Origin: an uncultured Gammaproteobacteria bacterium
Lineage (GTDB): Bacteria; Pseudomonadota; Gammaproteobacteria; Arenicellales; JAANXG01
Direction: 5' to 3'
DNA: 64,000 bases
NCBI GenBank assembly: GCA_947259175.1
Contig: CAMYKW010000009.1
Location: 85,559 to 149,558 of the forward strand
A program made the position numbers and the translations under genes. Of this stretch, positions 38,547 through 48,592 are shown piece after piece (position 1 is the first letter of the stretch; each line of letters starts with the position of its first letter). Below the pieces are notes generated by a model. The model saw nothing but the letters and a program-made list of their open reading frames with translations, was not told where the DNA came from and did no database searches.

Positions 38547-38757
38547 TTAAATCCCGTTCCCCACAACTCTTATTCACCTGTTCGCAACCCAAGGGCCTGC
38601 TCGACAATCGCGCCTGAAACGCACAAGCCGGGTGCCCCATATATAAAGTATAGATCAACCTCGTATACAGTCATCCTGGATCGAATGCTCGGCGGGTAAG
38701 GCGCGATTACCATCATTTTTGCAGGTTATTTAGCCTCGCAACCGGGGAATCACGCGG

Positions 38758-39936
38758 CTACGCGGCGAGTATGACCCGATCCCGCCCCGCCTCCTTGGCC
38801 TGATATAGCGACTCATCCACCCGCAGCAGCAGCGCCTCCGCGGTTTCGTCTTGTCTGAGCCGTGCAATGCCGGCGCTGGTAGTGAAGTGGATTTGACCTT
38901 CATCTCGGTAGGCGACGGAGGTTGCGGCGCAAGTCTTGCGTATTTTTTCTGCGAGTCGTTCCGCATCCGCGGTGTCGGTATGCGGCAGCACCGCCATAAA
39001 TTCCTCTCCACCATAGCGACCGGTGTGATCGGAGCGTCGTAGCGTCTGCCGCAAAAGTTTGGCGAAGATCTTGAGTACCGCGTCTCCCGTTAAATGTCCA
39101 TAGTCGTCGTTGATTCGCTTGAACTTATCGAGATCGAAGAGCAAAACACACAAGGGGTATTCCTGCTTCTGGGCACGTCCCACTTCCAACTGCATGGTTT
39201 CCATGAGCGCGCCGCGGTTGAATAATCCCGTCAGTGGATCGCGTGTCGCTTGACGGTATAGCCGTAACAGCATCTGCAATTCTGACATCGATGCCCACAG
39301 CGCCAGGCATGTCAAAAGCACAAGCAACGACAGATCGCCGAGAAAGGACAAAGAGAATAAATTGGCGAAATGGGACTCGACCAAAAGCAAGGTAAAGAAT
39401 GCCGGCGTGATCAACGCCAAGCCTTCCAACAACGGCAGTGGGAAAATCGCGAGTTGAACAACGACCACGAACGGGAAAAACGCGTACAACATGACCGCGC
39501 CCAAGGCGCCGGTGTCCTCGAGAACGAAGCGAGATGCGATGTAGAACAAGCAAGGCAGCGTGACCAGCAGCGCCAACTTCAAACGCGCCCGAGCCAGGTT
39601 ATGTGGTTTGGATCCGTAGCGCGCCAGGATGACATAGCCCAGAGCGCATATGACGCGCAATATAGCGAGTTGAATGACTGTCTTCGTGCTGTCGATGATC
39701 AGGTAATCCAGCGCGGTCCAGAGCAACACGACGGCGGCAAATACCATTGCCAGCACACGAATTCTTTCCTGAATAAAATTTGCCCTGGTACCAAGAAAAT
39801 CCCGCGTGCGTTTGCGATTAGACGTCAGGTCCAGCAGCGAGTGTGCCAGCGGCCGCCAACGAAAGGGCTTTTTCGCTTCCGCCTGCGGCCCCACTTGGGC
39901 GTTTTTCTGCGTTACTTTTGTCGCGATCCTGTCCAT
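38758..39936 (-). CDS. Membrane diguanylate cyclase (GGDEF), tandem copy 2
   Basis: Close paralogue of the neighbour over full length (shared RTxDFLGTRANFIQxRIRxLAxVFA and YRQATRDPLTGLFNRG); GRYGGEEFMAVLPHTD. Confidence 0.85.
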   Translation of the reverse strand: MDRIATKVTQKNAQVGPQAEAKKPFRWRPLAHSLLDLTSNRKRTRDFLGTRANFIQERIRVLAMVFAAVVLLWTALDYLIIDSTKTVIQLAILRVICALGYVILARYGSKPHNLARARLKLALLVTLPCLFYIASRFVLEDTGALGAVMLYAFFPFVVVVQLAIFPLPLLEGLALITPAFFTLLLVESHFANLFSLSFLGDLSLLVLLTCLALWASMSELQMLLRLYRQATRDPLTGLFNRGALMETMQLEVGRAQKQEYPLCVLLFDLDKFKRINDDYGHLTGDAVLKIFAKLLRQTLRRSDHTGRYGGEEFMAVLPHTDTADAERLAEKIRKTCAATSVAYRDEGQIHFTTSAGIARLRQDETAEALLLRVDESLYQAKEAGRDRVILAA

Positions 39937-40053
39937 GTATGATTTTCTTCGATATACAATGGGCCCCAGGTAACCGCTGATCCGCGCACGCAAACACCGC
40001 GGATCTTGCGCCTAAAATCCAGTATAGACGAGGTTGCTCATTATTCCCGCTCG

Positions 40054-41502
40054 TCACCGTGCAATCGCGAACAGGTCCTCGTATTCCGCGTCCGTCTCGA
40101 ATGAGTACCGCTCATAAATCGCGGCAAAATCATCGACATGCTCGACAAAGACATCGACCACCGCGGGGTCGAAATGTCTGCCCCGCTGATCCATGATCCA
40201 CTCGGCGGTGCGCTGTAAATCCCAGGCCTCTTTATAAATACGCGGCGAAAACAGCGCGTCGAAGACATCGGCGAGGGCGACAATGCGCGCGTATTGGTGA
40301 ATTTCCTCTCCCTGAAGTCCCTGGGGATAACCGCTGCCGTCCCATTTTTCATGGTGTTGCAGGGCGATGATCGCCGCCGCCTTGAGGATGTCGCGCTTCG
40401 AGTGTTTGAGCATCGCGTAGCCGATACGCGTGTGGTTTTGCATAATCTGGAATTCTTCATCCGTGAGCGCTCCGGGCTTGAGGTTGATTTCATCGGGAAT
40501 CCCCAATTTGCCAACGTCATGCAGCGGGGAGGCCGCGGTAATCATGTCGATATCCTGGTCCGCCAGCCCCAGTCCTCGCGCCAGCAATTGGCAGAATAAA
40601 GTCACGCGCTTGGTGTGGTTGTGGGTTTCCCTGGACCGCTGTTCCTCGATAACGCCCATCGCGTACACCGTCTCGCGCAGGGTGCTTTCTATTTCGTCAT
40701 TGAGCGCCAACAACTCCCTGTTTTTCTTTCTCAGCATGTCGCGATGCGCAATCACCTTGGAGTTGAATAAATTGATCTCATTGGCGACATTAGAGATTTC
40801 CTTGGTGGAAAACATCTCCAGATTTACCGGGCTGTGTTTCTGGTAAGCGACCTTTGCGCGGTCAATGAGTGTTCGCAACGGCGATTGCACATGCCGGCGA
40901 ATCGTGTGGGAGGTGTTCACGGCGATCAGGGTGAGGAATATCGCCGACGTCGCGGCAAGCCCCGCCAATACCACCAGTGAGCGACGCTGATAGTCCTTCA
41001 CATCCAGCTCGATGTCCACCGCGCCGAGCACGGTGCCTTCCGGCACTTGATGGCAACCCAGGCAGTTCAGGTTACCCTGGTTGGTGGCGATGTATGGAAT
41101 GATGGCGCGTACCGTGGGGTGCAACGTGAATTCATTGAGTGTGAATACCGGCTGCCCGGTTGCGAACGCGCTTCTGGTTACCTCATCGACTTCTTTTTCC
41201 AACGTCCTGCCGCTGCCGTACTGCCGGTTTATCGGCTCTCCGCGGACTACGTGCAGTGCGTTGACGTTGTGCAGGCGCTTTATCTCTTCCAGATAATAAT
41301 CACGCGTGCTCATGATCCCGGCCTTCATCTGCGCGGTGAGGCCCGATTTGACCAGTTCCGCATGGGCGAGGGCCTGGTTTATCATCGCCTGCTTGGACAG
41401 TCCGCGAAAATTGTATCCGGTGATAAATACCGTGATGATCGCCAACAGCAATAGAAACGTGATCAGGTTGCGGACGGTGATCTTCTGAATACTGGGTTTC
41501 AT
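40054..41502 (-). CDS. HD-GYP phosphodiesterase with periplasmic c-heme-type (CxxCH) sensor
   Basis: NLNCLGCHQVPEGTVLGAVDIELDVKDYQRRSLVVLAGL; SPLHDVGKLGIPDEINLKPGALTDEE; HHEKWDGSGYPQGLQGEEI. Confidence 0.85.
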   Translation of the reverse strand: MKPSIQKITVRNLITFLLLLAIITVFITGYNFRGLSKQAMINQALAHAELVKSGLTAQMKAGIMSTRDYYLEEIKRLHNVNALHVVRGEPINRQYGSGRTLEKEVDEVTRSAFATGQPVFTLNEFTLHPTVRAIIPYIATNQGNLNCLGCHQVPEGTVLGAVDIELDVKDYQRRSLVVLAGLAATSAIFLTLIAVNTSHTIRRHVQSPLRTLIDRAKVAYQKHSPVNLEMFSTKEISNVANEINLFNSKVIAHRDMLRKKNRELLALNDEIESTLRETVYAMGVIEEQRSRETHNHTKRVTLFCQLLARGLGLADQDIDMITAASPLHDVGKLGIPDEINLKPGALTDEEFQIMQNHTRIGYAMLKHSKRDILKAAAIIALQHHEKWDGSGYPQGLQGEEIHQYARIVALADVFDALFSPRIYKEAWDLQRTAEWIMDQRGRHFDPAVVDVFVEHVDDFAAIYERYSFETDAEYEDLFAIAR

Positions 41503-41999
41503 GCGCCTCGGTCCTGCTCTGCTGCGTCGTATCTTGGTGCCGTTTTGGGTCGTAGCTAAAGTATAGGACACGGCGGGCGGACTTGGAGTTGGCTGGCGCA
41601 TCGGGGTCGAGATCATATAAAGTCCAGTGCGCCTGGGGCTTTCGGGCCGACACCGCGGGGTGCGCTTGTCGGCCGCGGATCGACCGGGATATCGCCTGGG
41701 GCATGCCCGCTCCGCCCGCGGCACCGCCGATATCCACGTCGCGAGATTGGCCGGTGGGGGGTCGTGGGGGCTGGCCGGGCGGGTAGTCCGGGTCTCCGAG
41801 GGATGGTTGCCGCGGCCGGCGGCGCGATGCTAGTTTGTCCGGTGTAATCGCAGCGCGACACGACTGCAAACAGTGGCGTGCAGCGCAAGGGGGCGCCGGT
41901 CACGTACCAGGCAGGACAATTCGCGCACCGATATCTTGTTTGCAGACGCTGAATTGAACGTATCGGGTCATATCGGCTGGAGCTTCAAGCTGGGACAGA

Positions 42000-44975
42000 A
42001 TGTCTACGAAACAACTGTTGTTTGGCGGTTACTGGGGGTTGATTTTACGTAACGTGCGATGCGGCTTGACGGCGCTCGCCGGGGCGATTCTCTTGTTGGC
42101 TGCGTTTGAGCATGCCGCGGCCGAATTAGCGGATGGCCGCACGCTGCGTTCATGGATCGAGGCGATGAAGGTCTTCGAGCGGGGTCCATTCAAACATATT
42201 CGCTGGTTCTGCAAAGACGGCACGGTATTGCCGCCCCAGCCGTACGGCTGTGTCAATCACGGTGGCGGCTCCCAGCATGGTGAGTGGACGGACCGCGTCA
42301 AGCAACTGCGTGCCGCGGGCTATGCGGTTGCCAATATATTCGCCGATCTGGATGTCGGCGCGTTTGTTCTCGACCGCCGCCATCCTGATCTGGTCAATCA
42401 GATGATAATTGAGCAGTTTCTGATTTCCGCTGACGACGGCTGGATATTCCGCAAAGCGCGTTTCTACCGCGGCGCGCTGCAGGAAGAGGGTGAGCGCAAA
42501 GGCGCGCGGCGCCTGTTGCTCACACTCGCCCGGGACCGATCCTGGCTCACGCGCCGCTACCTGCCGTTTCGCACCGCTGTGGGCTTGCTGAATCACGGCG
42601 AGGAAACCCGATCGGTGTCCGAGATACGTCAGCTGTCCGGGTCCCTCGCGGATCGCGACGCCGGTTTCGTCCTGTTGCGGAACAAGATTCACATCAGACC
42701 CGACTTGAGCGATGCCGCCGCGGTACGCAATTACCTGTCGCGACACAAGGATTCGGCCCTGATCACGGACTATCAGCGCCTTGCGGCTCTCATCGAGTCG
42801 GTGCACGCGGGTCCCTCGGCGGCACAGCTGCTGCAACGTTTGGCGCAGAAGGCGGATGTGGGCGGCCGCCTGGCCGGCGTATTGCGGCGCGGCGCAACCG
42901 CGTTGTCGGCGAGGGAGAGCCCCGAACAACGGTTGGCAACCACCGCTGAGTTGTTGTCCGCGCTCAGATCGGAGACGCCGGCGCTGTCCGACGCCGGAAT
43001 GATACTGGCGGTCACCGGCGCCAGCCATGCGCTGGAGATCGACCACTTTGTGGCCGCCGCCGCCCTGCGCGATGAGCTTGCCGGCGCAACGCTCACCCGG
43101 CGGCTCGCATGGCTGCGGATGGGCATCACGGCCGGTTATGGCACCGGACTATTCAGCGCCAGGCAACGCGATGCGTTATTCGCCGCCCTGAACGAGCTCG
43201 GCGGAAAGACGAGCGTCGACCTTGGGTCCTACAAGCGCATACTAGACTATCTCGCGCTGGCGCCCGCGTGGAGCGGCGCATGGCAGCGGGCCCATTTTCA
43301 GGAGTCTGTAAGCAAGCTCATGACCATCGAACCGCGTGCCGGCTTGTTCCTTCAGGACCAACTACGCGCCAGCCCCCTGTTTTTTTACAGTTACGTGATC
43401 GACGGTTTGCTCCGGGACGCCAACCGGCTGGCCGGCGTAAGCCATGAATTGTTCGGCGAACCGATTGGCGCCGGCATGCGCGGCCTCAATCCGGGTCTGG
43501 CACGGGGCTGGTTGCGAGCCTCACCGCCTGATCCCGGGAGTTCTTACGACGCAGACGGTATTTACGTGTTGCCGGAAACCGTGTCCGATCTGCCGCCGGT
43601 GGCGGGCATACTCACGGCGGGTGAAGGCAATCCCCTGTCCCATGTCCAGCTCCTGGCGCGTAATCTCGGTATCCCCAATGTGGTGATCGACGATGCGCTG
43701 GTGCCCCGGCTGCGTCAATGGGACGGCCACGAGGTGGTGTTGGCGGTTTCATCCCAGGGAGTGGTGCGACTCAGCCGCGCGTCCGCTGTCCCCGATACCG
43801 TGTTCGCTAACGGCGAAGCCGATTCCGAGGTGCTGATTCGCCCCGACGTCAACAAACTCGAACTGGGCCGCAAGGACCTTATTATGCTCAGCTCCCTGCG
43901 CGCCGATGACTCCGGCCGCAGCGTCGGGCCCAAGGCGGCCAGGCTGGGTGAGTTGTCGTATCGCTATCCCGATGCCGTCACCGACGGTTTGGTCATCCCG
44001 TTCGGGGTGTTCAATGAGCTGCTCAGCCGGCTTTACCGAGACAGTGCAGAGTCGGTATTTCAATGGATGGTGGGACAATACCGCGCCATCGAAAAGCTGC
44101 CGCGCGGGTCCGAGGCGCGTGACCGCGCGGCTGAGAATTTCAGGCAAGGCTTGCATCACTGGATAGCGCACGCCGATCCGGGCGCCGGTTTTCGCGCACG
44201 GCTGCGCACCGCAATGAAACAGGCATTTGGTAGCGACGGTAGCTATGGCGTGTTCGTGCGCAGTGACACCAATGTCGAGGATCTGCCCGGATTCACCGGC
44301 GCCGGATTGAATCTCACAGTGGCCAATGTGATTGGATTCGATAACGTCGTCCAGGCGATTTCGCGGGTTTGGGCATCACCGTTCACCAGGCGCGCATTCG
44401 CATGGCGGCAATCACGCATGGCGCAGCCGGAGCATGTGTATCCAGCGGTGCTGCTGTTGCGCAGCGTACCGGTGGACAAGTCGGGGGTGCTCGTAACCCA
44501 GGACCTCGATAGCGGTGACCCGAATTGGTTTTCCGTGGCCGCCAATGAGGGAGTCGGCGGCGCGGTGGACGGTCAGGCGGCGGAGTCTCTGCGGGTTCAT
44601 ATAGACAGCGGTGCGGTAAGGCTCATGGCCCAGGCGACCGCGGCGACCAGGAAGGCGATCAGTCCCGGGGGCGGCATGGATGAGGTGCCGGTGAGCGGCG
44701 CCGATCATGTCCTCACTGCCGCTGATATCGCCCAGTTGATCGAGCTCGTCAACGCGCTGCCGCGGCGGTTTCCAGCGCTCGTGGATGCGAACGGCAAATC
44801 GGCCCCGGCCGATGTAGAATTCGGCTTCGTCGGCAGGAGACTGGTGTTATTTCAGATCCGGCCTTTTCTCGAAAGCAGGCAGGTCTATACCAACCACTAC
44901 CTGAGGTCCTTGGATGCTGCTCTGCGGCGGTTGGATCAGGTTGTCGTGCATTTGCACCGGGTTCCCCGGGAGTAG
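42000..44975 (+). CDS. PEP/pyruvate-binding (PPDK/PEP-synthase-like) protein with N-terminal hydrophobic export-like segment
   Basis: Hydrophobic LTALAGAILLLAAFEHAAAELADG; PEP-mobile domain GILTAGEGNPLSHVQLLARNLGIPNVV; PPDK_N-like GVFVRSDTNVEDLPGFTGAGLNLTVANV. Confidence 0.7.
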   Translation: MSTKQLLFGGYWGLILRNVRCGLTALAGAILLLAAFEHAAAELADGRTLRSWIEAMKVFERGPFKHIRWFCKDGTVLPPQPYGCVNHGGGSQHGEWTDRVKQLRAAGYAVANIFADLDVGAFVLDRRHPDLVNQMIIEQFLISADDGWIFRKARFYRGALQEEGERKGARRLLLTLARDRSWLTRRYLPFRTAVGLLNHGEETRSVSEIRQLSGSLADRDAGFVLLRNKIHIRPDLSDAAAVRNYLSRHKDSALITDYQRLAALIESVHAGPSAAQLLQRLAQKADVGGRLAGVLRRGATALSARESPEQRLATTAELLSALRSETPALSDAGMILAVTGASHALEIDHFVAAAALRDELAGATLTRRLAWLRMGITAGYGTGLFSARQRDALFAALNELGGKTSVDLGSYKRILDYLALAPAWSGAWQRAHFQESVSKLMTIEPRAGLFLQDQLRASPLFFYSYVIDGLLRDANRLAGVSHELFGEPIGAGMRGLNPGLARGWLRASPPDPGSSYDADGIYVLPETVSDLPPVAGILTAGEGNPLSHVQLLARNLGIPNVVIDDALVPRLRQWDGHEVVLAVSSQGVVRLSRASAVPDTVFANGEADSEVLIRPDVNKLELGRKDLIMLSSLRADDSGRSVGPKAARLGELSYRYPDAVTDGLVIPFGVFNELLSRLYRDSAESVFQWMVGQYRAIEKLPRGSEARDRAAENFRQGLHHWIAHADPGAGFRARLRTAMKQAFGSDGSYGVFVRSDTNVEDLPGFTGAGLNLTVANVIGFDNVVQAISRVWASPFTRRAFAWRQSRMAQPEHVYPAVLLLRSVPVDKSGVLVTQDLDSGDPNWFSVAANEGVGGAVDGQAAESLRVHIDSGAVRLMAQATAATRKAISPGGGMDEVPVSGADHVLTAADIAQLIELVNALPRRFPALVDANGKSAPADVEFGFVGRRLVLFQIRPFLESRQVYTNHYLRSLDAALRRLDQVVVHLHRVPRE

Positions 44976-44979
44976 CTAC

Positions 44980-46242
44980 ATGCGTGCGCTTATCATTAAC
45001 GTGATCTTGGGTTTGTGCTGGTTGTCGCCTGTGGTTGCCGCCGCCTATCCGATCTACGGCAGCGAATCCACCGACATACGCCGCCTGGAACATGCACGCC
45101 TGGCTCACGAAGGCAAGGCGGCTGGGGGTCGGCGCCGGCCGGGGGAGTTGTTGCCCCTGGAACAGGTGGACCTGAGATTGCGGCACCGTCCCGAATTGCG
45201 GATTCCGTCGCCGGACGCGGATTTTACCGCCCGCGTAGTGGACCTGCTCGGGGCTGAGGCGGACCGTTACGGAATTGCGGTGCTCGATCTATCCAATCTC
45301 GATCGACCCAGGTATGCCGAGCACAACGGCGAAACCATGCACAACCCGGGCAGCGTCGGTAAGATCGTCGTCATCACCGCTTTGTTTCAGGCGTTGGCCG
45401 ATGTTTACCGCGACGATTACGCATCACGGCGTAAAGTGTTGCGCGATACGCGGGTGACCGCAGACGATTTCATCATTCACGACAGCCATAAGGTGAGTTT
45501 CTGGGATCCGTCGGCGCAACGATTGACGCGCCGGCCGATTCAGCTCGGCGACCGGGCCTCCCTGTGGGAGTTTGCCGATTGGATGTTGTCGGCGAGTTCT
45601 AATGCGGCCGCCAGTACGGTGATCAAACAGGCGATGCTTCTGGTCTATTTCGGGCGCGACTACCCGGTGGACGACGCACGCGGAGTACGGTTTTTCGACA
45701 ATACCCCCCGTGCCGAACTGGGCGCCTTGCTGGTCAGGACCCTGCAGAACCCGCTGCAACGCAGTGGTTTGGACTTGAGCCGCCTCCGCCAGGGCAGTTT
45801 TTTCACCGCGACCGGTAAACGCAAAGTCCCGGGCACCAGCAGTCATACCAACAGCCGCGAATTGATGAATTACCTGTTACGGCTGGAGCAAGGCCGGATC
45901 GTCGACGAATTCTCCAGCCGCGAGATCAAGCGCCTGTTGTACATGACCGAGCGCCGCATCCGTTTTGCGTCGTCGCCCGCGTTGAATGATGCGGCGGTGT
46001 ATTTTAAATCCGGCTCTTTATATAAGTGTCGACCCGAGTCGGGATTCGTATGCCGCAAATATCACGGCAACAAGCAAAACCTCATGCATTCGGTGGCAAT
46101 TGTCGAATCGCCGGCTGCGGATCGGCGCCTGTACTACTTTGTCGCCCTGGTATCGAATGTATTGCGCAAGAATTCGGCGGTGGAACATCAAACGCTGGCG
46201 ACCCGCATTCACCGTCTCATCGAGGCGGCGCATGCCAAATAG
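44980..46242 (+). CDS. Exported serine hydrolase (class A beta-lactamase-like fold)
   Basis: Signal MRALIINVILGLCWLSPVVAAAYPI; SxxK-like NPGSVGKIVVITALFQAL; SSNAAASTVIKQ; C-terminal KSGSLYKC. Confidence 0.7.
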   Translation: MRALIINVILGLCWLSPVVAAAYPIYGSESTDIRRLEHARLAHEGKAAGGRRRPGELLPLEQVDLRLRHRPELRIPSPDADFTARVVDLLGAEADRYGIAVLDLSNLDRPRYAEHNGETMHNPGSVGKIVVITALFQALADVYRDDYASRRKVLRDTRVTADDFIIHDSHKVSFWDPSAQRLTRRPIQLGDRASLWEFADWMLSASSNAAASTVIKQAMLLVYFGRDYPVDDARGVRFFDNTPRAELGALLVRTLQNPLQRSGLDLSRLRQGSFFTATGKRKVPGTSSHTNSRELMNYLLRLEQGRIVDEFSSREIKRLLYMTERRIRFASSPALNDAAVYFKSGSLYKCRPESGFVCRKYHGNKQNLMHSVAIVESPAADRRLYYFVALVSNVLRKNSAVEHQTLATRIHRLIEAAHAK

Positions 46243-46248
46243 CGCTAC

Positions 46249-47089
46249 TCAAGGCGCCGCAGCTTGAGCGACCGAGGTGGGGACGATGAGTTCGTGCAGA
46301 CGCTGGATAAGGGTGGACAACCATCGCGAGCCTGCGGGATGCTCGACCAGGCCCACGGCGATATACTTGTGTTTGCCGGCTTCGACGATGGCGCTGTCGG
46401 CGTGCCACTTGCGCCATGAACCGGATTTACGGTAGATGCGAAGGCCGGGGTATTTCTCCAGACCCTTGACGAACTTGTGGCGGATACCGGGTTTGCCGAG
46501 CATGGCTTTCATTTGCCGCGATAAATCGGGACGCAACAGGCGCCCGGACTCGAGGAGGTAATAAAAGCGCGCCGTCTGTAACGCCGTCGCGCCGTGGGAC
46601 AGGTTGTGCAAAGGATCCCGTTGGTAAGCCGCCGATCGGCCGTATTCCTTGCCGACCCACAATCCACCATTGACCGCCGGGTCGTAAAGACGAAACCTTT
46701 CCGACATCAGGATGTCGATCAGTTGTCGTTTGCCGACGCGGTTCAGCATCCGGGTTGCTTCGGAGTTGGAAGAAACGCGTATCATCCGGGTGAGAGACTT
46801 TTTGTTGTCAGCGGTTAGATCCAAATTGCCGCGCTCGATTTGCACGAACGCTCCCGGCGGCATAGCGTGGTTTATCGATGTCGGTGATGTCCACCAGCGC
46901 CAGGGCCAGCTTGCCATCGACGACGGCATCACGCAGGGCCGAGGTATCGATGCTGTCTTCGAGACCGCGCTGCAGCCGAGGGTCGAAGCTTTCGCGCAAC
47001 CGGGGATACTCGCCGGTGGTGGCGGCTAAAAGCTGGGCCGGCGCTGGCAACAGGCACACCAGCGCGATTATGATGCTGATACATCGCAT
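46249..47089 (-). pseudogene. Exported serine hydrolase with internal deletion/frameshift removing the SxxK region
   Basis: N-terminal ORF ends ...LALVDITDIDKPRYA; the homologous continuation GAFVQIERGNLDLTADNKKSLTRMIRVSSNSEATRML... is at +1. The segment aligned to the intact paralogue's SVGK motif is absent. Confidence 0.65.
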
Positions 47090-47154
47090 GAACGCGGAAT
47101 CCGCTCCCTGTTTATTGGTCGATGTTTCTTAATTAAAGATGATAGTGGGCGCGT

Positions 47155-48423
47155 ATGATAACCGCCAATGCATCCGCGAACAAAACCTCCGACGCCCTCC
47201 GCCGGCGGGCGGCGATCCTGTTCGTCAACTTCCTGCTGATTATCCTTGCGTACTACCAGGTTAAATCCGCCAGCCGCTCGTTGTTGATCGAACATTGGGG
47301 CGCGGAAGGCTTTCCATATGTATGGATCGCATCGGCGGTAATTCTCGTAATTTTCATAGGCCTTTATCACCACCTGGTGGAGCGATATACGCGCTTACGC
47401 GTGGTGCTCGGATCATGTTTTTTGTTTGTCGCATTATTGATTGTGTTCCGGGTCCTGCTGGAGTCGGCGGGCACTGTGGCGGCTGTCAGTTTTTACATAT
47501 TCGTGGACATTTTCAGCGTGATTCTGGTGGAGCAGTTCTGGAGTCTCGCCAACACCATCACCGCAGCCGGGGACGGAAGGCGATCTTACTGGTTCATCGG
47601 CACCGGTGGGCTTGTCGGCGGCGTGATGGGTGGGATACTCGCGGCGGGGCTGTTGCGCTATACGCCCATGACCACGGCGGATCTGCTGTTATCCTGCGCG
47701 GCGTTGCTGCTTATCGTGTTCAGCCTCAATGTAATAATGGGACGCATGGGTTTGTACCGGGAGCTGCAGAGCGACGCCGGCGCGGTGCCGGTGGAAAACG
47801 GATGGCAGGCCCTGGTGCGGAGCCGCTACTTGATTCTGATTGCCGCGGCGCTGTTGTGCGCGCAGCTTGCCCAACCCGTGGTGGAGTATCAGTTCATCAA
47901 GAGTGTCGAAGACGCCTTTCAGGAACTGGACCGGCGCACGGTATTCATCTCCACCTTTTTCGGCGCTCTGGGAATCGTATCCATCGGTGTCAATCTGGTA
48001 ATGACCCCCTTGATTCACCGCTATCTCGGCATCATGGCGGGACTGTTGACGCAGCCGTTGGTTCTGGCGGTGAGCTCATTGAGCTTTATCGCGGTACCGA
48101 CATTGATGATGGCCTCGATGGTTAAGATCAGCGATCGCGGTTTGTCGTACTCGATCAACCGCGCGTCCAAGGAGCTGCTGTACATCCCCGTCGATCCGGT
48201 GCGTACCTATCAGGCCAAGGCCTGGATCGACATGCTGGGCTATCGGGTATTCAAGGTATTGGGGTCGATGTTGATCCTGCTGTTCACCCAGTGGCTGCCC
48301 TTCAGCCTCGAGGTTTCCGCCCTGGGGTGGATAACAGTCACGATCTGTGTGTCCTGGGTTGTGATAATCGGCCTCCTTGCCCGGGAATACCGTGTCGCGG
48401 CGCCGGTCCCGGTGGCCGCGTGA
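47155..48423 (+). CDS. Npt1/ADP-ATP-translocase-like or MFS-type multi-TM transporter
   Basis: ILAYYQVKSASRSLLIEHWGAEGFPYVWIASAVILVIFIGLYHHLVERYTR; ~12 hydrophobic segments. Confidence 0.55.
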   Translation: MITANASANKTSDALRRRAAILFVNFLLIILAYYQVKSASRSLLIEHWGAEGFPYVWIASAVILVIFIGLYHHLVERYTRLRVVLGSCFLFVALLIVFRVLLESAGTVAAVSFYIFVDIFSVILVEQFWSLANTITAAGDGRRSYWFIGTGGLVGGVMGGILAAGLLRYTPMTTADLLLSCAALLLIVFSLNVIMGRMGLYRELQSDAGAVPVENGWQALVRSRYLILIAAALLCAQLAQPVVEYQFIKSVEDAFQELDRRTVFISTFFGALGIVSIGVNLVMTPLIHRYLGIMAGLLTQPLVLAVSSLSFIAVPTLMMASMVKISDRGLSYSINRASKELLYIPVDPVRTYQAKAWIDMLGYRVFKVLGSMLILLFTQWLPFSLEVSALGWITVTICVSWVVIIGLLAREYRVAAPVPVAA

Positions 48424-48592
48424 CCGCCACTTTCAGGTCTGCTAAAGGCGCCGCTCTTGCGCAGTACTCCATGTTTGACCGCCGCCAATAATTCCGGAAA
48501 CCGCCGTATGTCGCGCCGCGGCCGGCCGGGGATTCGACGGATTGGCGGTCAGGTTTAGAAAATAAGCGCGTTTTGATCTATCAAGTAACTAT

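Noticed and set aside
41583-41999. Possible gene remnant before the PPDK-like gene (frame reading ...DILFADAELNVSGHIGWSFKLGQNVYETTVVWRLLGVDFT*)
   Set aside because: No start or upstream coding signal, and it overlaps the PPDK-like start; could be a fragment but unsupported.
42150-43046. 298-aa minus-strand ORF opposite the PPDK-like gene
   Set aside because: Shadow ORF; low-complexity Arg/Gln-rich translation and no start context.
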